The notes under the pieces were generated by a model, which was not told the origin of the DNA, ran no database searches, and saw only the letters and a list, made by a program, of their open reading frames with translations. Positions 33,968-43,176 of a DNA stretch of 59,318 nt are shown here, piece after piece. The DNA lies in NCBI GenBank assembly GCA_023251835.1, contig JAHEXZ010000021.1, forward strand, positions 1 to 59,318, read 5' to 3'. The stretch comes from Bacteroidota bacterium. GTDB lineage: Bacteria > Bacteroidota > Bacteroidia > 2-12-FULL-35-15. Both the position numbers and the translations under genes were made by a program. The stretch's first letter is position 1. The number at the start of each line of letters is the position of its first letter.

Positions 33968-35611
33968 ATGATTAAAAAAATCTTATTCTTCCTTATCCTT
34001 CTTTTGCGCTTAAAACCGGCACTTTCCCAAGCCTTACCAGATCTTATTCCTTACCGTGAAGGCCAAAAATGGGGTTATTGTGATTCAACAGGCAAAGTAA
34101 TAATTATACCGGCATACGATGCAGCACACCTTTTCCATGGCGAATTTGCCATTGTTATGCTTGGGTATAAATATGGCCTTATAAACCGTAAGGGTGATGA
34201 AGTAATAAAACCACAATACAAATACATGCACAGGGAAAAAAACTATTACGTTGTGCAGCCCAATGAGGAAAAACGATATTATATCAACGAAAAAAATGAA
34301 CGCGTTGATGATTTTGATGACCCCATTTACCAAAAAATTAAAACTACTCTTAACCGCAGGTACGGGCGCAATGTAAAAAATGTGGTACGCTTGCATAAGA
34401 ATTATTACCAGGCTACGTATGATACTTCATATATAGCATTGGAACAATTTGGTTACCACCATTATACCAAAGACGTTACTGAGTCGCTTTATTTCTTATG
34501 CAACGAAAAGGGGGATATGCTGAGTGTACCTTCTTTTGGTAATATACGAATGTTATGTCCTGAAATGTATTATGTGGGCTATGTGGGCTACGAAGAAGAC
34601 GCGCGCATATTAAATGCCAAAGGCATTGTTATAAACAAAATAAAAGCTATGAGCACTATTGAATGCGGGGTATACCGTTTTAATACCGACAAGGGTTGGT
34701 ATATAGTTGACAGTGCCGACTGTAAACTATATACCTGCGCAAACAATATACTTGAGTTAGGCCCGTATAAAAATAATTATGCCCATGCCACACTAAACAC
34801 AACAGGTAAATCTGAACAGGTACTGGTTGACACCAAAGCAAAACCATTTACTAAACCTCACCATTATCTTGGCGATTACAGCGAAGGATTATGCCTATTC
34901 CAGGAGCAAAATGTACTGTGTGGTTATATTGATGAAAAAGGAAATGAAATAATTCCGGCAACCTATACCCGTGCCTATGATTTTAAGGAAGGTCTGGCAC
35001 TGGTTGAAGTGAAAGGTGATTTCTATTACATTGATAAGACGGGAAAGAAAGTGCTGGAAGTACCATTTAAATATGAAAGAAGCATTCAAAAATCCGATCG
35101 CGCTGGCAGGATGAATATCAGTGATCGTGATTTTTACGGATTTTCAAACGGCCTTGCACTTTTTGAAAAAGAGGGTAAATACGGTTATATAAATAAAGAG
35201 GGAAAAGAAGTGTTACCCGCTGAATACGCCTATGCCGAACCATTTTTAAATGGAGTGGCCATTATTTATTTACCAAGCGACAGTATAAAAGGATTGTTTA
35301 CCCATTATGCCATTGATGCGCAGGGAAAAAAACTCCATCATTTTGGATATTTATACGATGCACAAACAATTACACAATACGCCATGGGATTTAACCAGTC
35401 AGCTACAATGAAAACAAAAAAATGGCGTGCCTTCTATGACCAGAATAACTGGACACTTTTTGACAATACCGGAAAAAAAATTACCGGACATAAAATCAAT
35501 TCGGTTTACAATGAAAATATAAGTGATGGCCGGTTGATAAAAGTTTATTTAACAGGCACAAATAATGTGGGCTATATAAGTGTTGAAGGAAAGTTTTTTT
35601 TCAAAGATTGA
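33968..35611 (+). CDS. WG-repeat protein
   Basis: A 547-residue protein with a signal peptide (MIKKILFFLILLLRLKPALSQ). It has several WG-type repeats, for example EGQKWGYCDSTGKVIIIPAYDAAHLFHGEFAIV, KYGLINRKGDEVIKPQYKY, and VLCGYIDEKGNEIIPATYTRAYDFKEGLALV. Such repeats are common in bacterial surface or periplasmic proteins; the binding role is unclear. It lies in the plus-strand T9SS cluster after PorP/SprF with a 44-base gap, so a role near the secretion machine is possible but unproven. Confidence 0.85.
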   Translation: MIKKILFFLILLLRLKPALSQALPDLIPYREGQKWGYCDSTGKVIIIPAYDAAHLFHGEFAIVMLGYKYGLINRKGDEVIKPQYKYMHREKNYYVVQPNEEKRYYINEKNERVDDFDDPIYQKIKTTLNRRYGRNVKNVVRLHKNYYQATYDTSYIALEQFGYHHYTKDVTESLYFLCNEKGDMLSVPSFGNIRMLCPEMYYVGYVGYEEDARILNAKGIVINKIKAMSTIECGVYRFNTDKGWYIVDSADCKLYTCANNILELGPYKNNYAHATLNTTGKSEQVLVDTKAKPFTKPHHYLGDYSEGLCLFQEQNVLCGYIDEKGNEIIPATYTRAYDFKEGLALVEVKGDFYYIDKTGKKVLEVPFKYERSIQKSDRAGRMNISDRDFYGFSNGLALFEKEGKYGYINKEGKEVLPAEYAYAEPFLNGVAIIYLPSDSIKGLFTHYAIDAQGKKLHHFGYLYDAQTITQYAMGFNQSATMKTKKWRAFYDQNNWTLFDNTGKKITGHKINSVYNENISDGRLIKVYLTGTNNVGYISVEGKFFFKD

Positions 35612-35667
35612 AATTAATTCATAAACACGTGCAACTTTATCGGCCTCAATCTCATCTGCTTTTGAAG

Positions 35668-35697
35668 TTTGTTTAACATATTTTTACATTACCTTTA
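35668..35697 (+). promoter_or_regulatory. Possible Bacteroidota-type promoter
   Basis: TTTG at 35668-35671 and TACCTTTA at 35690-35697 are 18 bases apart, close to the Bacteroidota pattern TTTG, 19 bases, TANNTTTG. The last base differs. It lies 30 bases upstream of the small secreted-protein gene at 35727. It is only a match by eye. Confidence 0.3.
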
Positions 35698-35726
35698 CCA
35701 TTACTGAAAAGCAACCCATTATTACC

Positions 35727-36116
35727 ATGAGAAATTTACTTTTTGCTGCCGCCTTTGTGTTACTTGTTCATAATATAAGCGCTCAGGCTAAAAACTATGA
35801 CCTGCGCCTACTCTCTAAATTTTCAGAAAAAGAACTAAAGGAAATGCAATACCAAAATCCTGAAACACTCTCCTACTGGAACTTTTATGTAGCCAATGCC
35901 TTCCAGGTTGTAGATTTACCAAATGAAAAATCAAATGCACATGAGATTAAAGGAAACGTACAAATACAAAATATAAACCTTATCAATATTTTCGACCTTC
36001 ATTATTTACCTTTAGCAAAAGACTATCAATATTATCGTATTGAAGGAACAAATAAACTATTAGTGATCCTTTCCGAAGAACAGATAAAAGAAAAATTTGA
36101 AAAAACCTCTAAATAA
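35727..36116 (+). CDS. Small secreted protein, function unknown
   Basis: A 129-residue protein with a signal peptide (MRNLLFAAAFVLLVHNISAQ). The mature part begins AKNYDLRLLSKFSEKELKEMQYQNPETLSYWNFYV. I do not recognise a domain. It starts about 115 bases after the WG-repeat gene and 8 bases before the next, a large type B cargo gene, so it is probably co-transcribed with that one. It could be an accessory factor of the cargo, but nothing in the sequence shows this. Confidence 0.65.
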   Translation: MRNLLFAAAFVLLVHNISAQAKNYDLRLLSKFSEKELKEMQYQNPETLSYWNFYVANAFQVVDLPNEKSNAHEIKGNVQIQNINLINIFDLHYLPLAKDYQYYRIEGTNKLLVILSEEQIKEKFEKTSK

Positions 36117-36124
36117 TTCAGAGA

Positions 36125-38554
36125 ATGAAAATCCGTTCAATATTGTCATTATTATTTCTGACAACAACAATCCTGCTTTGCAACGCTCAAATTTTAATAA
36201 CAGACCCGGACAACGGCCAATCTAATCCTATCAATTGCTCCTTGTTTAATGATGGTTCTGTACAAAACTTTTTTGATTCCGGTAATGCAGGAGCAGATTA
36301 TAGTAACAATGAAAATGAAGTAATTACCATTTGTCCCGACTTAACTAACGGATACAAAATATCGGTTGCTTTTGCCATAAATATTGGCTTTTCATGGAAT
36401 GTTGATGCAACAGATACGCTTTATGTATATGATGGCACTTCTACATCTGCTCCATTAATAGGAGCTTACAACAGCGTTACCAACCCTAATGGTTTTAATA
36501 TGACTGCAGGCTGGGCAAATACCAGCGGTTGCCTGACTTTTAAATTTGTATCCAATGCTGCTACAACAGCAACAGGCTGGGCTGCCAACATTTCCTGTAG
36601 CAACCCTCCCCAACCTTTTCAACCCCATATTCAGGCATTTTTAAATGGTTCCGGGCCCAACATCTTAAACCCTACCGATACAGGCTATGTAGACATTTGT
36701 TTTGAAGACTCCATCCTGTTTGTTGCAACGGGTACTTACCCTTATGCACCCATACCACCTGCTACAACCCCGGGGTACCCGCAAACCGATGATAACTGCT
36801 CTTATCAATGGAATATCAGTGATGGTTCTACTTCCAGCAATGATTCTGTATGGTTTAAACCACCTAACAGAGCCGGGTACTTAGTAACATTAAGAATGAC
36901 AGACCCGGTTAGCTTAATTGAACTAATACGATGCAAAGTAAGAGTGTCAACCATACCAAGCTTTGCTTCAATGGCAGGAGCATTGGATAATACCATTTGT
37001 CTGGGTGCGACTACAACAATAATAGGTGGCGCTACAAATACAGATACTGTTGGTGTAGACGAAACACAGGGTTCATTTGAAATAGGAGGAGTATTTGCCG
37101 GCCTCACCTACCTGCCTGATGGATCCGGAGTTGATTATACTACAAGCATTGCAATAAGTGACTTTCTGCCAGGCCAAACCATTACCAGTGCTTCAGATAT
37201 AGATCAGATGTGTATCACCATGGAACATTCCTATTTAGGTGACCTGGAAATGGTGCTCACCTGTCCTAATGGAACACAAACCACTATTTTTAATTCATAC
37301 AGTGGTGACGGGCTTGTGACAGGAGGCTTTGGAGGAGGAGGTACATTTTTAGGCCAGGCTGATGATAATGGCAATGGAACACCTGGTATTGGATGGGAAT
37401 ATTGCTTTGCAGATAATGCCACCTGGGGAACATTTGCAACTGAATATGCAGCCAGCAATTTTACTAATGTAACAAATCCATCTGTCGGACAAGCTATGGC
37501 TGCAGGAACATACAAACCTGAACAAAATTTTTCCAATTTCATAGGATGTCCCATAAATGGCAATTGGACAATAACTGTCAGAGATAATCAAGGCATTGAC
37601 GATGGATATATCTTTGAATGGGGTATTTTCTTTAACCCGGATGTTAATCCCAATACCGAATATTACACACCCCTAATTGTTTCAGAAAACTGGCAGGCAG
37701 ATTCTACCATCATTTCAGGGCAGAATGATACAGCAATAGTAGTAAAACCTATAGCAATAGGACCTCATTCATATACCTATTCCGTTACTGATAATTTTGG
37801 CTGTACTTATGATACAACGGTAACCATACAGGTAATAGGTCTTACAGGTTCTTTCACAACAGATCAGACATGTGACTGGGCATACCAGATGACCGGAGTA
37901 AATGCACCGGGAACAGTAAGCTGGGCCGTTATCAGCCAACCAACAGGCTCAACTATTACCTGGGGCCCAAACTCAACCTCATTTAACCCTTTGATTACCG
38001 TTAACAAAATTGGTGATTACCAATTTACCATTACTGATAATATCTGCAGCCTTACGGATACATATACTATTCATTATATGGATGACCCACACCCGGAAAT
38101 AAATGATACTTCACTTTGTACGAATACTTCTCTAACCCTAAAAGTTACAGGTAGCGGGTTCGGAGCAAGTTATTTGTGGAATACCGGCTCTTTAGATTCA
38201 TTAATACAACCGGTAGCAAGCGGCACATATTATGTTGCTGTCACAAACACTTGTGCTACAGTAACCGATTCCGCAGAGGTTGAATTCTTTTCCTGCGATT
38301 TAAAAATTCCTAATGTAATTACACCCAATAGCAAAGGCGATGCTGTAAATGAATTTTTCTACTTGAAAAATCTGGAATTTTATCCTAATACATCCTTAAC
38401 AATATACAACCGGTGGGGATTAAAATTATTTGAAACAACCAACTATCAAAATGACTGGACCGGTAGTAAATATCCGGATGGCGTTTATTATTATATTCTC
38501 ACCACCTCAAAGCTGCCAGAACCACAATATGGCTTTTTCCAAATATTGAGATAA
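36125..38554 (+). CDS. Large multi-domain type B T9SS surface protein
   Basis: An 809-residue secreted protein. The signal peptide is MKIRSILSLLFLTTTILLCNAQ. A CUB-like part follows (ATDTLYVYDGTSTSAPLIGAYN), then a PKD-like part (DDNCSYQWNISDGSTSSND). Around residues 330-505 is a proprotein-convertase P-like domain (SDIDQMCITMEHSYLGDLEMVLTCPNG ... NWTITVRDNQGIDDGYIFEWGI). Ig-like repeats and a type B sorting domain (FYPNTSLTIYNRWGLKLFETTNYQNDWTG) end it. It is a likely adhesin or surface organiser, exported by T9SS. The PorP/SprF gene of this cluster lies about 2.2 kb upstream. Confidence 0.88.
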   Translation: MKIRSILSLLFLTTTILLCNAQILITDPDNGQSNPINCSLFNDGSVQNFFDSGNAGADYSNNENEVITICPDLTNGYKISVAFAINIGFSWNVDATDTLYVYDGTSTSAPLIGAYNSVTNPNGFNMTAGWANTSGCLTFKFVSNAATTATGWAANISCSNPPQPFQPHIQAFLNGSGPNILNPTDTGYVDICFEDSILFVATGTYPYAPIPPATTPGYPQTDDNCSYQWNISDGSTSSNDSVWFKPPNRAGYLVTLRMTDPVSLIELIRCKVRVSTIPSFASMAGALDNTICLGATTTIIGGATNTDTVGVDETQGSFEIGGVFAGLTYLPDGSGVDYTTSIAISDFLPGQTITSASDIDQMCITMEHSYLGDLEMVLTCPNGTQTTIFNSYSGDGLVTGGFGGGGTFLGQADDNGNGTPGIGWEYCFADNATWGTFATEYAASNFTNVTNPSVGQAMAAGTYKPEQNFSNFIGCPINGNWTITVRDNQGIDDGYIFEWGIFFNPDVNPNTEYYTPLIVSENWQADSTIISGQNDTAIVVKPIAIGPHSYTYSVTDNFGCTYDTTVTIQVIGLTGSFTTDQTCDWAYQMTGVNAPGTVSWAVISQPTGSTITWGPNSTSFNPLITVNKIGDYQFTITDNICSLTDTYTIHYMDDPHPEINDTSLCTNTSLTLKVTGSGFGASYLWNTGSLDSLIQPVASGTYYVAVTNTCATVTDSAEVEFFSCDLKIPNVITPNSKGDAVNEFFYLKNLEFYPNTSLTIYNRWGLKLFETTNYQNDWTGSKYPDGVYYYILTTSKLPEPQYGFFQILR

Positions 38555-38586
38555 GAGAGGGAAATGTGTTTAAAATAAAACCAAAG

Positions 38587-40782
38587 TTAAAATCTAAACT
38601 TTATTTGTGCTTTAATTTCTGATTTGGTATTACCCTGAATTTCTGTTAAGGAGCCTTCGCTTATTATATTTTTATTATCGTAAAATGTTTGTGAATAACG
38701 AACCCATATTTCTATTCTCTTTGTAAGATTATAGTCAAGCAACAGGTAAAAACGTGAACCACGATAATAATTTGATAAAATTGAATATACCCCTGGTATT
38801 TCACTTTCATAGGCATATATGCGGGAATCATAGGTGTCTGTTTGAAAGATTGCATAACGCAAGGTTACAGAAAGCGGACTGCCCATCTTATTATAAATAA
38901 AATCCTGGTAAGCTAAGTATCCTTTTTGAGTTTTATTATCATCAACCTTATAGTCAACCAACTCAATCCTGTTTTTCAATTTAACGGATGGTAAAATAGT
39001 ATACCCAATATTAAACCGGTAATTGGTTTGTTTTGCAGGCACTAAGAAATCGATAACTGCATCCACATCAGAAGTATTTTTTTGATAGTTGCGTTCACGG
39101 ATACGGAAATACATATCCAGTTTTTTGGAAGGCGTATAATTCAATTGTGCAAGATAATCTGCTCCATATGATAATGGCACATTGGCCTGATACCTCATCC
39201 ATGGAAATTCAAACCGGTCACAGTATGCGGTAAGGGTAACTGTATTTACAGGTTGAGCTACTATTCCAATATAGGTACCTTTCTCATTAGATGCTGTAGA
39301 GTTTTCAGCAAATCCATTGCTGATTAAATTCTGATAATTACGATCATAATTACGATATAAAACGGTAAACGACAATCGAGGGTCAAGACTTACCAATACT
39401 CCGTTTATAAAAGCTTTTCCTCCATTTTTGGCGACAGCTCCTTCGCCAAAAAAGTTAAAATTCCTAAACACATAATTATAATCAATACCAACGTTCAGGT
39501 TTTGAGTTGATGAAAATTCAAACTGGTTGTAATAAGATAAATCACGGTTAAAATTTTTATCCAACTGATAACTAAGCACAGTAGCTCCTATATTTAAACG
39601 GCTTCCCTGATAGGAGATATTTCCTCCCATTATAGTTTGTGTAATTGCATGCCTGTCAGCTATTTCAGAAGGAGTGGTATGATACCCCGTTTCCTGTAAT
39701 GCGGATATGGCAGCCACCTCACCATTTACCAAAGTATCTGTAATGTTGGCATCCACCATTTTTCGTGAGTAAAACGCAGTAGCTTCAACTCTTTTCATAA
39801 GATTTACAGTAACAGCTGTTCCACGTAAAAACCTGTTTTCATTAACAGAAGTATAAGGTTTTATTCCTAATGCGTATTTTTTGCTACTATATATATTAGC
39901 ACTTTTAGTAAATGCAAAAGCGCTCCATGCTACTAAACCTTGTCCAAAGGTGGCCTGGTAATCACCAATAACAAAGGCCTTTATAAAACGTACATTTTTG
40001 ATGCAAAAATGGGCAGAGTAGAAATCGAAGCCATTCCCCTGGTTTCCTTTTAAGGAGTTGCTATACCAGTCGTATTTGAATTTTTGATTTTGCTTTAACA
40101 ACAGCTCCCCGGGGTCTTTTTCGGCAGTTATTCCCCAGCTTACGTTGGTTCCATACGTAAATCTATAACGGGCATACAATCTATCAGGGCTGCCAATATA
40201 CCTTGAATTAGGACTATTGGCTATTCCGATACTATCAATTGGTGCAAAACCTGTTTGTTTTTCAAGCACCCTGGCATAGCGCAATACTACTGAGTTCTGG
40301 CCATTACGGAACATTTCATTGATTCCAAAATGAGCTGCATTAAAGTTATCTGTTACTTGTACATAGGGCAGTATTTTTTTTATCGTTTGCAAATCCCACC
40401 CATCTATTCCCTGCAATTCATAAATTGTAATGAGGTCACCATTTTTTTCAATATGTCCGAGAAGATTATTAATCTGTATATCATTTAGGAATATCAACTG
40501 TTGTAACTCATCTTTGTTGGTTCTGTTAAGATTTATGGGATGTTCTTTATAATATAACATGCCTTCGAGCAAATTAGTATAATCCACATCTTCACTTCCC
40601 ACATTTTCTGCAACATTTTCAAGCAACTGCTGAACATCACTATCATCCGTTTTTATTGGTAAGTCCTGAGCAGTTACTGTATTGTCAATAAAAAAAAGTG
40701 TGGAAAACAGAAGATATAAATGGACATATTTGCTCCAATATTTTTTACAATCGTTAAACAAAATGTAACTTGTTTTAATCAT
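38587..40782 (-). CDS. Helix-hairpin-helix protein with a predicted outer-membrane barrel
   Basis: A 731-residue protein with a signal peptide ending TVTAQ. An N-terminal pair of helix-hairpin-helix-like units lies near residues 75-135 (PINLNRTNKDELQQLIFLNDIQINNLLGHIEKNGDLITIYELQGIDGW). The remaining 600 residues alternate strands that end in Tyr/Phe, as in an outer-membrane beta-barrel, and the last residue is Phe. This layout, a DNA-binding-type unit on a barrel, is known in Bacteroidota but has no assigned function. The gene follows a PorV/PorQ-like gene on the same strand, 28 bases apart. Confidence 0.7.
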   Translation of the reverse strand: MIKTSYILFNDCKKYWSKYVHLYLLFSTLFFIDNTVTAQDLPIKTDDSDVQQLLENVAENVGSEDVDYTNLLEGMLYYKEHPINLNRTNKDELQQLIFLNDIQINNLLGHIEKNGDLITIYELQGIDGWDLQTIKKILPYVQVTDNFNAAHFGINEMFRNGQNSVVLRYARVLEKQTGFAPIDSIGIANSPNSRYIGSPDRLYARYRFTYGTNVSWGITAEKDPGELLLKQNQKFKYDWYSNSLKGNQGNGFDFYSAHFCIKNVRFIKAFVIGDYQATFGQGLVAWSAFAFTKSANIYSSKKYALGIKPYTSVNENRFLRGTAVTVNLMKRVEATAFYSRKMVDANITDTLVNGEVAAISALQETGYHTTPSEIADRHAITQTIMGGNISYQGSRLNIGATVLSYQLDKNFNRDLSYYNQFEFSSTQNLNVGIDYNYVFRNFNFFGEGAVAKNGGKAFINGVLVSLDPRLSFTVLYRNYDRNYQNLISNGFAENSTASNEKGTYIGIVAQPVNTVTLTAYCDRFEFPWMRYQANVPLSYGADYLAQLNYTPSKKLDMYFRIRERNYQKNTSDVDAVIDFLVPAKQTNYRFNIGYTILPSVKLKNRIELVDYKVDDNKTQKGYLAYQDFIYNKMGSPLSVTLRYAIFQTDTYDSRIYAYESEIPGVYSILSNYYRGSRFYLLLDYNLTKRIEIWVRYSQTFYDNKNIISEGSLTEIQGNTKSEIKAQIKFRF

Positions 40783-40810
40783 TTTAATGGCAAAGGACGT
40801 AATCTATTTT

Positions 40811-41677
40811 TTACTCCGTTTCTTCTCCTGGATCTTTAGTTTTTTTCTTAGAGGTATCTACTTTACCAAAAACATACAATAAGCCAAACTGCGGGCTGAT
40901 TCCAAGCACCTGATGGTAATTAGCAGAAACATCAATTTTTAAATTTTTAAGATTTAATCCAAAACCAAATGAAGTTAAATTAGGATTAGTGCTCACGCCT
41001 GCACGCAGATAAAATTCTTTTACAGCCTTATATTCAATACCTGCTTTAAATATTGACTTCTTAGACATGTCTTTTTCATTTTCAATAGCAAGAGTTACTT
41101 TATTGGAAAAATTATAATCAGCGCCTAAGCGGATAATGGTTGGAATACGCTCATTATTATAATCTACCAGCTTTGCATGTGTGGGGTTAAATACATGAGC
41201 TCCAATTGTTAGTCCTTTGAGTGGTTTTGATTGTATGCCCAGCTCCGCTGCAAGTACACCTTTACTTCCATAGCCTTCAGCAATTTTGGTGGTTAAATAA
41301 TCCATTGCAACACCTATAGAAAGTTTTTTTCCAAAGGCTTTTGCAAATGAAAAACTATACTTATTTTCATTATAGGAAGAATAGCCAAAATTAGAAACAC
41401 ATAAACCAAATGCTCCTGCTTTGACAGGGACCGCGATGACTACGCTTTTTAAGCCTAATTCCTTTATCAGAAAACGGTTTTCATAGTATACGCCTGCGGA
41501 AATATTGTTTAGAAAACCCAATCCAGCCTGATTATGATGAGCACTCCATACATCATTTAATGATACAGATGCATTGCCCATAGCAGCAGAACGTGCACCC
41601 ACAGGAAAATTTTCGTTTCCTGCTTTAGCAAACGTAACAACATAAAACGAAAGAATAAAAAAGTATATTTTTTTCAT
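40811..41677 (-). CDS. PorV/PorQ-like outer-membrane barrel protein
   Basis: Start taken at the ATG at 41677 (MKKIYFFILSFYVVTFAKAG), 288 residues; longer frames to 41734 would hide the signal peptide and run into the purE stop. The segment FPVGARSAAMGNASVSLNDVWSAHHNQAGLGFL matches the PorV/PorQ/FadL-like barrels, and the rest is strand-rich. The C-terminus has an unusual charged tail (KVDTSKKKTKDPGEETE). It lies downstream of purE and upstream of the HhH/barrel gene on the same strand. PorQ proper in this phylum pairs with T9SS; here the link is by resemblance only. Confidence 0.75.
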   Translation of the reverse strand: MKKIYFFILSFYVVTFAKAGNENFPVGARSAAMGNASVSLNDVWSAHHNQAGLGFLNNISAGVYYENRFLIKELGLKSVVIAVPVKAGAFGLCVSNFGYSSYNENKYSFSFAKAFGKKLSIGVAMDYLTTKIAEGYGSKGVLAAELGIQSKPLKGLTIGAHVFNPTHAKLVDYNNERIPTIIRLGADYNFSNKVTLAIENEKDMSKKSIFKAGIEYKAVKEFYLRAGVSTNPNLTSFGFGLNLKNLKIDVSANYHQVLGISPQFGLLYVFGKVDTSKKKTKDPGEETE

Positions 41678-41699
41678 ACTGCACTGACTCACGATTTTT

Positions 41700-42212
41700 T
41701 TAGTTTGTCTTATATTCAAACTTAACAGCAGCAAGCTCCTGGTTTGCTTTTAAGATTTTGCTTTTAAGATTTTGTTTATACTCTATTATTTTTTTTAAAA
41801 GTGCTTCATCACCTGCTGCTAATATTTGCACAGCAAGTATTCCGGCATTTTGTCCACCATCCAGGGTAACCGTTGCAACCGGAATACCCGGAGGCATTTG
41901 CAGGATAGACAATATAGAGTCCCAACCATCAATAGAGATTGATGAACGGCAAGGCACACCAATTACAGGCAGTGGAGTAAACGCAGCAACCACACCAGGC
42001 AAATGAGCGGCTCCACCAGCACCGGCAATAATTACCTGAATACCTTTGGTATGGGCATTTTTCGCAAATTCAGCCACCTGCTCCGGAACGCGATGAGCAC
42101 TTAATGCATTTATTTCAAAAGGAATTTTAAACTCATTTAAAATTTTTGCGGCTTCCTGCATAACGGGCATATCTGATGTGCTGCCCATAATAATACTCAC
42201 TTTAGGTGTCAT
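41700..42212 (-). CDS. purE: 5-(carboxyamino)imidazole ribonucleotide mutase
   Basis: A 170-residue enzyme of purine synthesis that turns N5-CAIR into CAIR. The start block MTPKVSIIMGSTSDMPVMQEAAKIL and the active-site segments SAHRVPEQVAEFA, IIAGAGGAAHLPGVVAA and LSILQMPPGIPVATVTLDGGQNAGILAVQIL are all typical of class I PurE. It lies a few bases from the PorV/PorQ-like gene on the same strand. It is read away from ruvC across the gap with the long hairpin. Confidence 0.95.
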   Translation of the reverse strand: MTPKVSIIMGSTSDMPVMQEAAKILNEFKIPFEINALSAHRVPEQVAEFAKNAHTKGIQVIIAGAGGAAHLPGVVAAFTPLPVIGVPCRSSISIDGWDSILSILQMPPGIPVATVTLDGGQNAGILAVQILAAGDEALLKKIIEYKQNLKSKILKANQELAAVKFEYKTN

Positions 42213-42287
42213 AATCTGATAACAGGAATTTTAATGCGTAAAATTCAATTTTTAAATCCACTGAAAGTGTCAAAAATAGTTTTTTAT

Positions 42288-42335
42288 ACTGAAACTTAAC
42301 AGTTTTTTCAAAAGAAAAAACTGTTAAGTTTCAGT
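42288..42335. repeat. Perfect 22-base inverted repeat
   Basis: Arms at 42288-42309 and 42314-42335 pair without a mismatch; the loop is AAAA. The right arm holds CTGTTAAGTTTCAGT and the left arm its complement. It cannot be a simple terminator for the flanking genes, since both run outward from here. Confidence 0.75.
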
Positions 42336-42418
42336 TATGCCACAATGGCCGGCATTCTTTTTCGAAATCAAATTGTTTTAACCAATCCCGATACGCTTCG
42401 CTATGGGTGAGGAAATCC
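42330..42418 (-). pseudogene. Coding-like fragment next to the long hairpin
   Basis: On the minus strand the frame reads MDFLTHSEAYRDWLKQFDFEKECRPLWHN and stops about 10 bases inside the right arm of the hairpin. The peptide is rich in Trp, Phe and charged residues and reads like a protein end, not chance. No start or upstream domain fits. It could be a gene tail carried by a repeat element. The limits are approximate. Confidence 0.35.
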
Positions 42419-42574
42419 ATTTGCGACTTTTGGGTGTATAGCTAAAACATTACAAAAGAGTGCTTTCATTTCAAAAGACTTGTAAATTTGTAAATTATTT
42501 GATTGCTTTAATTCTTTCAGGATAAAAATATCTATCGCTTGTCGGATTGGAATAATAGAAAGTTGAAAAACAGT

Positions 42575-43147
42575 ATGGAAAACCAAAGCTTTATGAAAAT
42601 AACTGATAAAATAATTTTGGGAGTTGACCCGGGCACTACTATTATGGGCTATGGACTTATTCATATCAAAGGCATAAAAATGGAACTGATAGTAATGGGG
42701 GTATTACGTCTTGAGAAAGTAGAAAACCATGCATTAAAACTTCAAAAGATTTACAACCGGGTGATTGCATTGATTGATGAGTATAAACCGGATGAATTGG
42801 CTATTGAAGCACCTTTTTTCGGAAAAAATGTACAATCAATGCTTAAATTAGGTAGAGCACAAGGGGTTGCCATCGCAGGTGCTTTATCAAGAGATATTCC
42901 TATACAGGAATACTCACCTAAAAAGATAAAACAATCCATAACAGGCAATGGAAATGCATCTAAAGAACAAGTTTCTGCTATGCTAAAAACACTATTAAAT
43001 TTTAAGGAATCGCCTGAATTTCTTGATGCTACAGATGGTTTAGCAGCAGCAGTATGTCATCACTTTCAGGCAAAAAAAAGTACTTCACAGAAATCTTATA
43101 CCGGTTGGAAAGCTTTCTTAGCAGAAAATCCGGAAAAAAGAATATAG
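42575..43147 (+). CDS. ruvC: Holliday junction resolvase RuvC
   Basis: Cuts Holliday junctions together with RuvAB. From the ATG at 42575 it has 190 residues; ATG at 42593 ([15 protein letters not shown]) is another option, and a TTG at 42539 is less likely. The catalytic acids lie in [13 protein letters not shown], in [14 protein letters not shown] and in [12 protein letters not shown]. The RuvC block [41 protein letters not shown] is well kept. It is convergent with the HIT gene and separated from purE by the hairpin gap. Confidence 0.95.
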   Translation: MENQSFMKITDKIILGVDPGTTIMGYGLIHIKGIKMELIVMGVLRLEKVENHALKLQKIYNRVIALIDEYKPDELAIEAPFFGKNVQSMLKLGRAQGVAIAGALSRDIPIQEYSPKKIKQSITGNGNASKEQVSAMLKTLLNFKESPEFLDATDGLAAAVCHHFQAKKSTSQKSYTGWKAFLAENPEKRI

Positions 43148-43176
43148 GATAAGATATTCCTATAGACAAATAATTC

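Larger units (their letters stand above)
42213..42574. other. Divergent gap between purE and ruvC with a repeat element
   Basis: Both genes start from this 362-base gap, so it should hold two promoters. It contains a 22-base perfect hairpin (42288-42335) and a fragment of coding-like sequence on the minus strand, read MDFLTHSEAYRDWLKQFDFEKECRPLWHN and then a stop. The stop lies at the edge of the hairpin. No complete gene is visible. Confidence 0.55.

Noticed and set aside
42401-42664. An 87-codon minus-strand frame across the ruvC start
   Set aside because: It overlaps the well-supported start of ruvC. Its end reads HPKVANGFPHP, which is the other frame of the fragment beside the hairpin, so repeat DNA is the better explanation.
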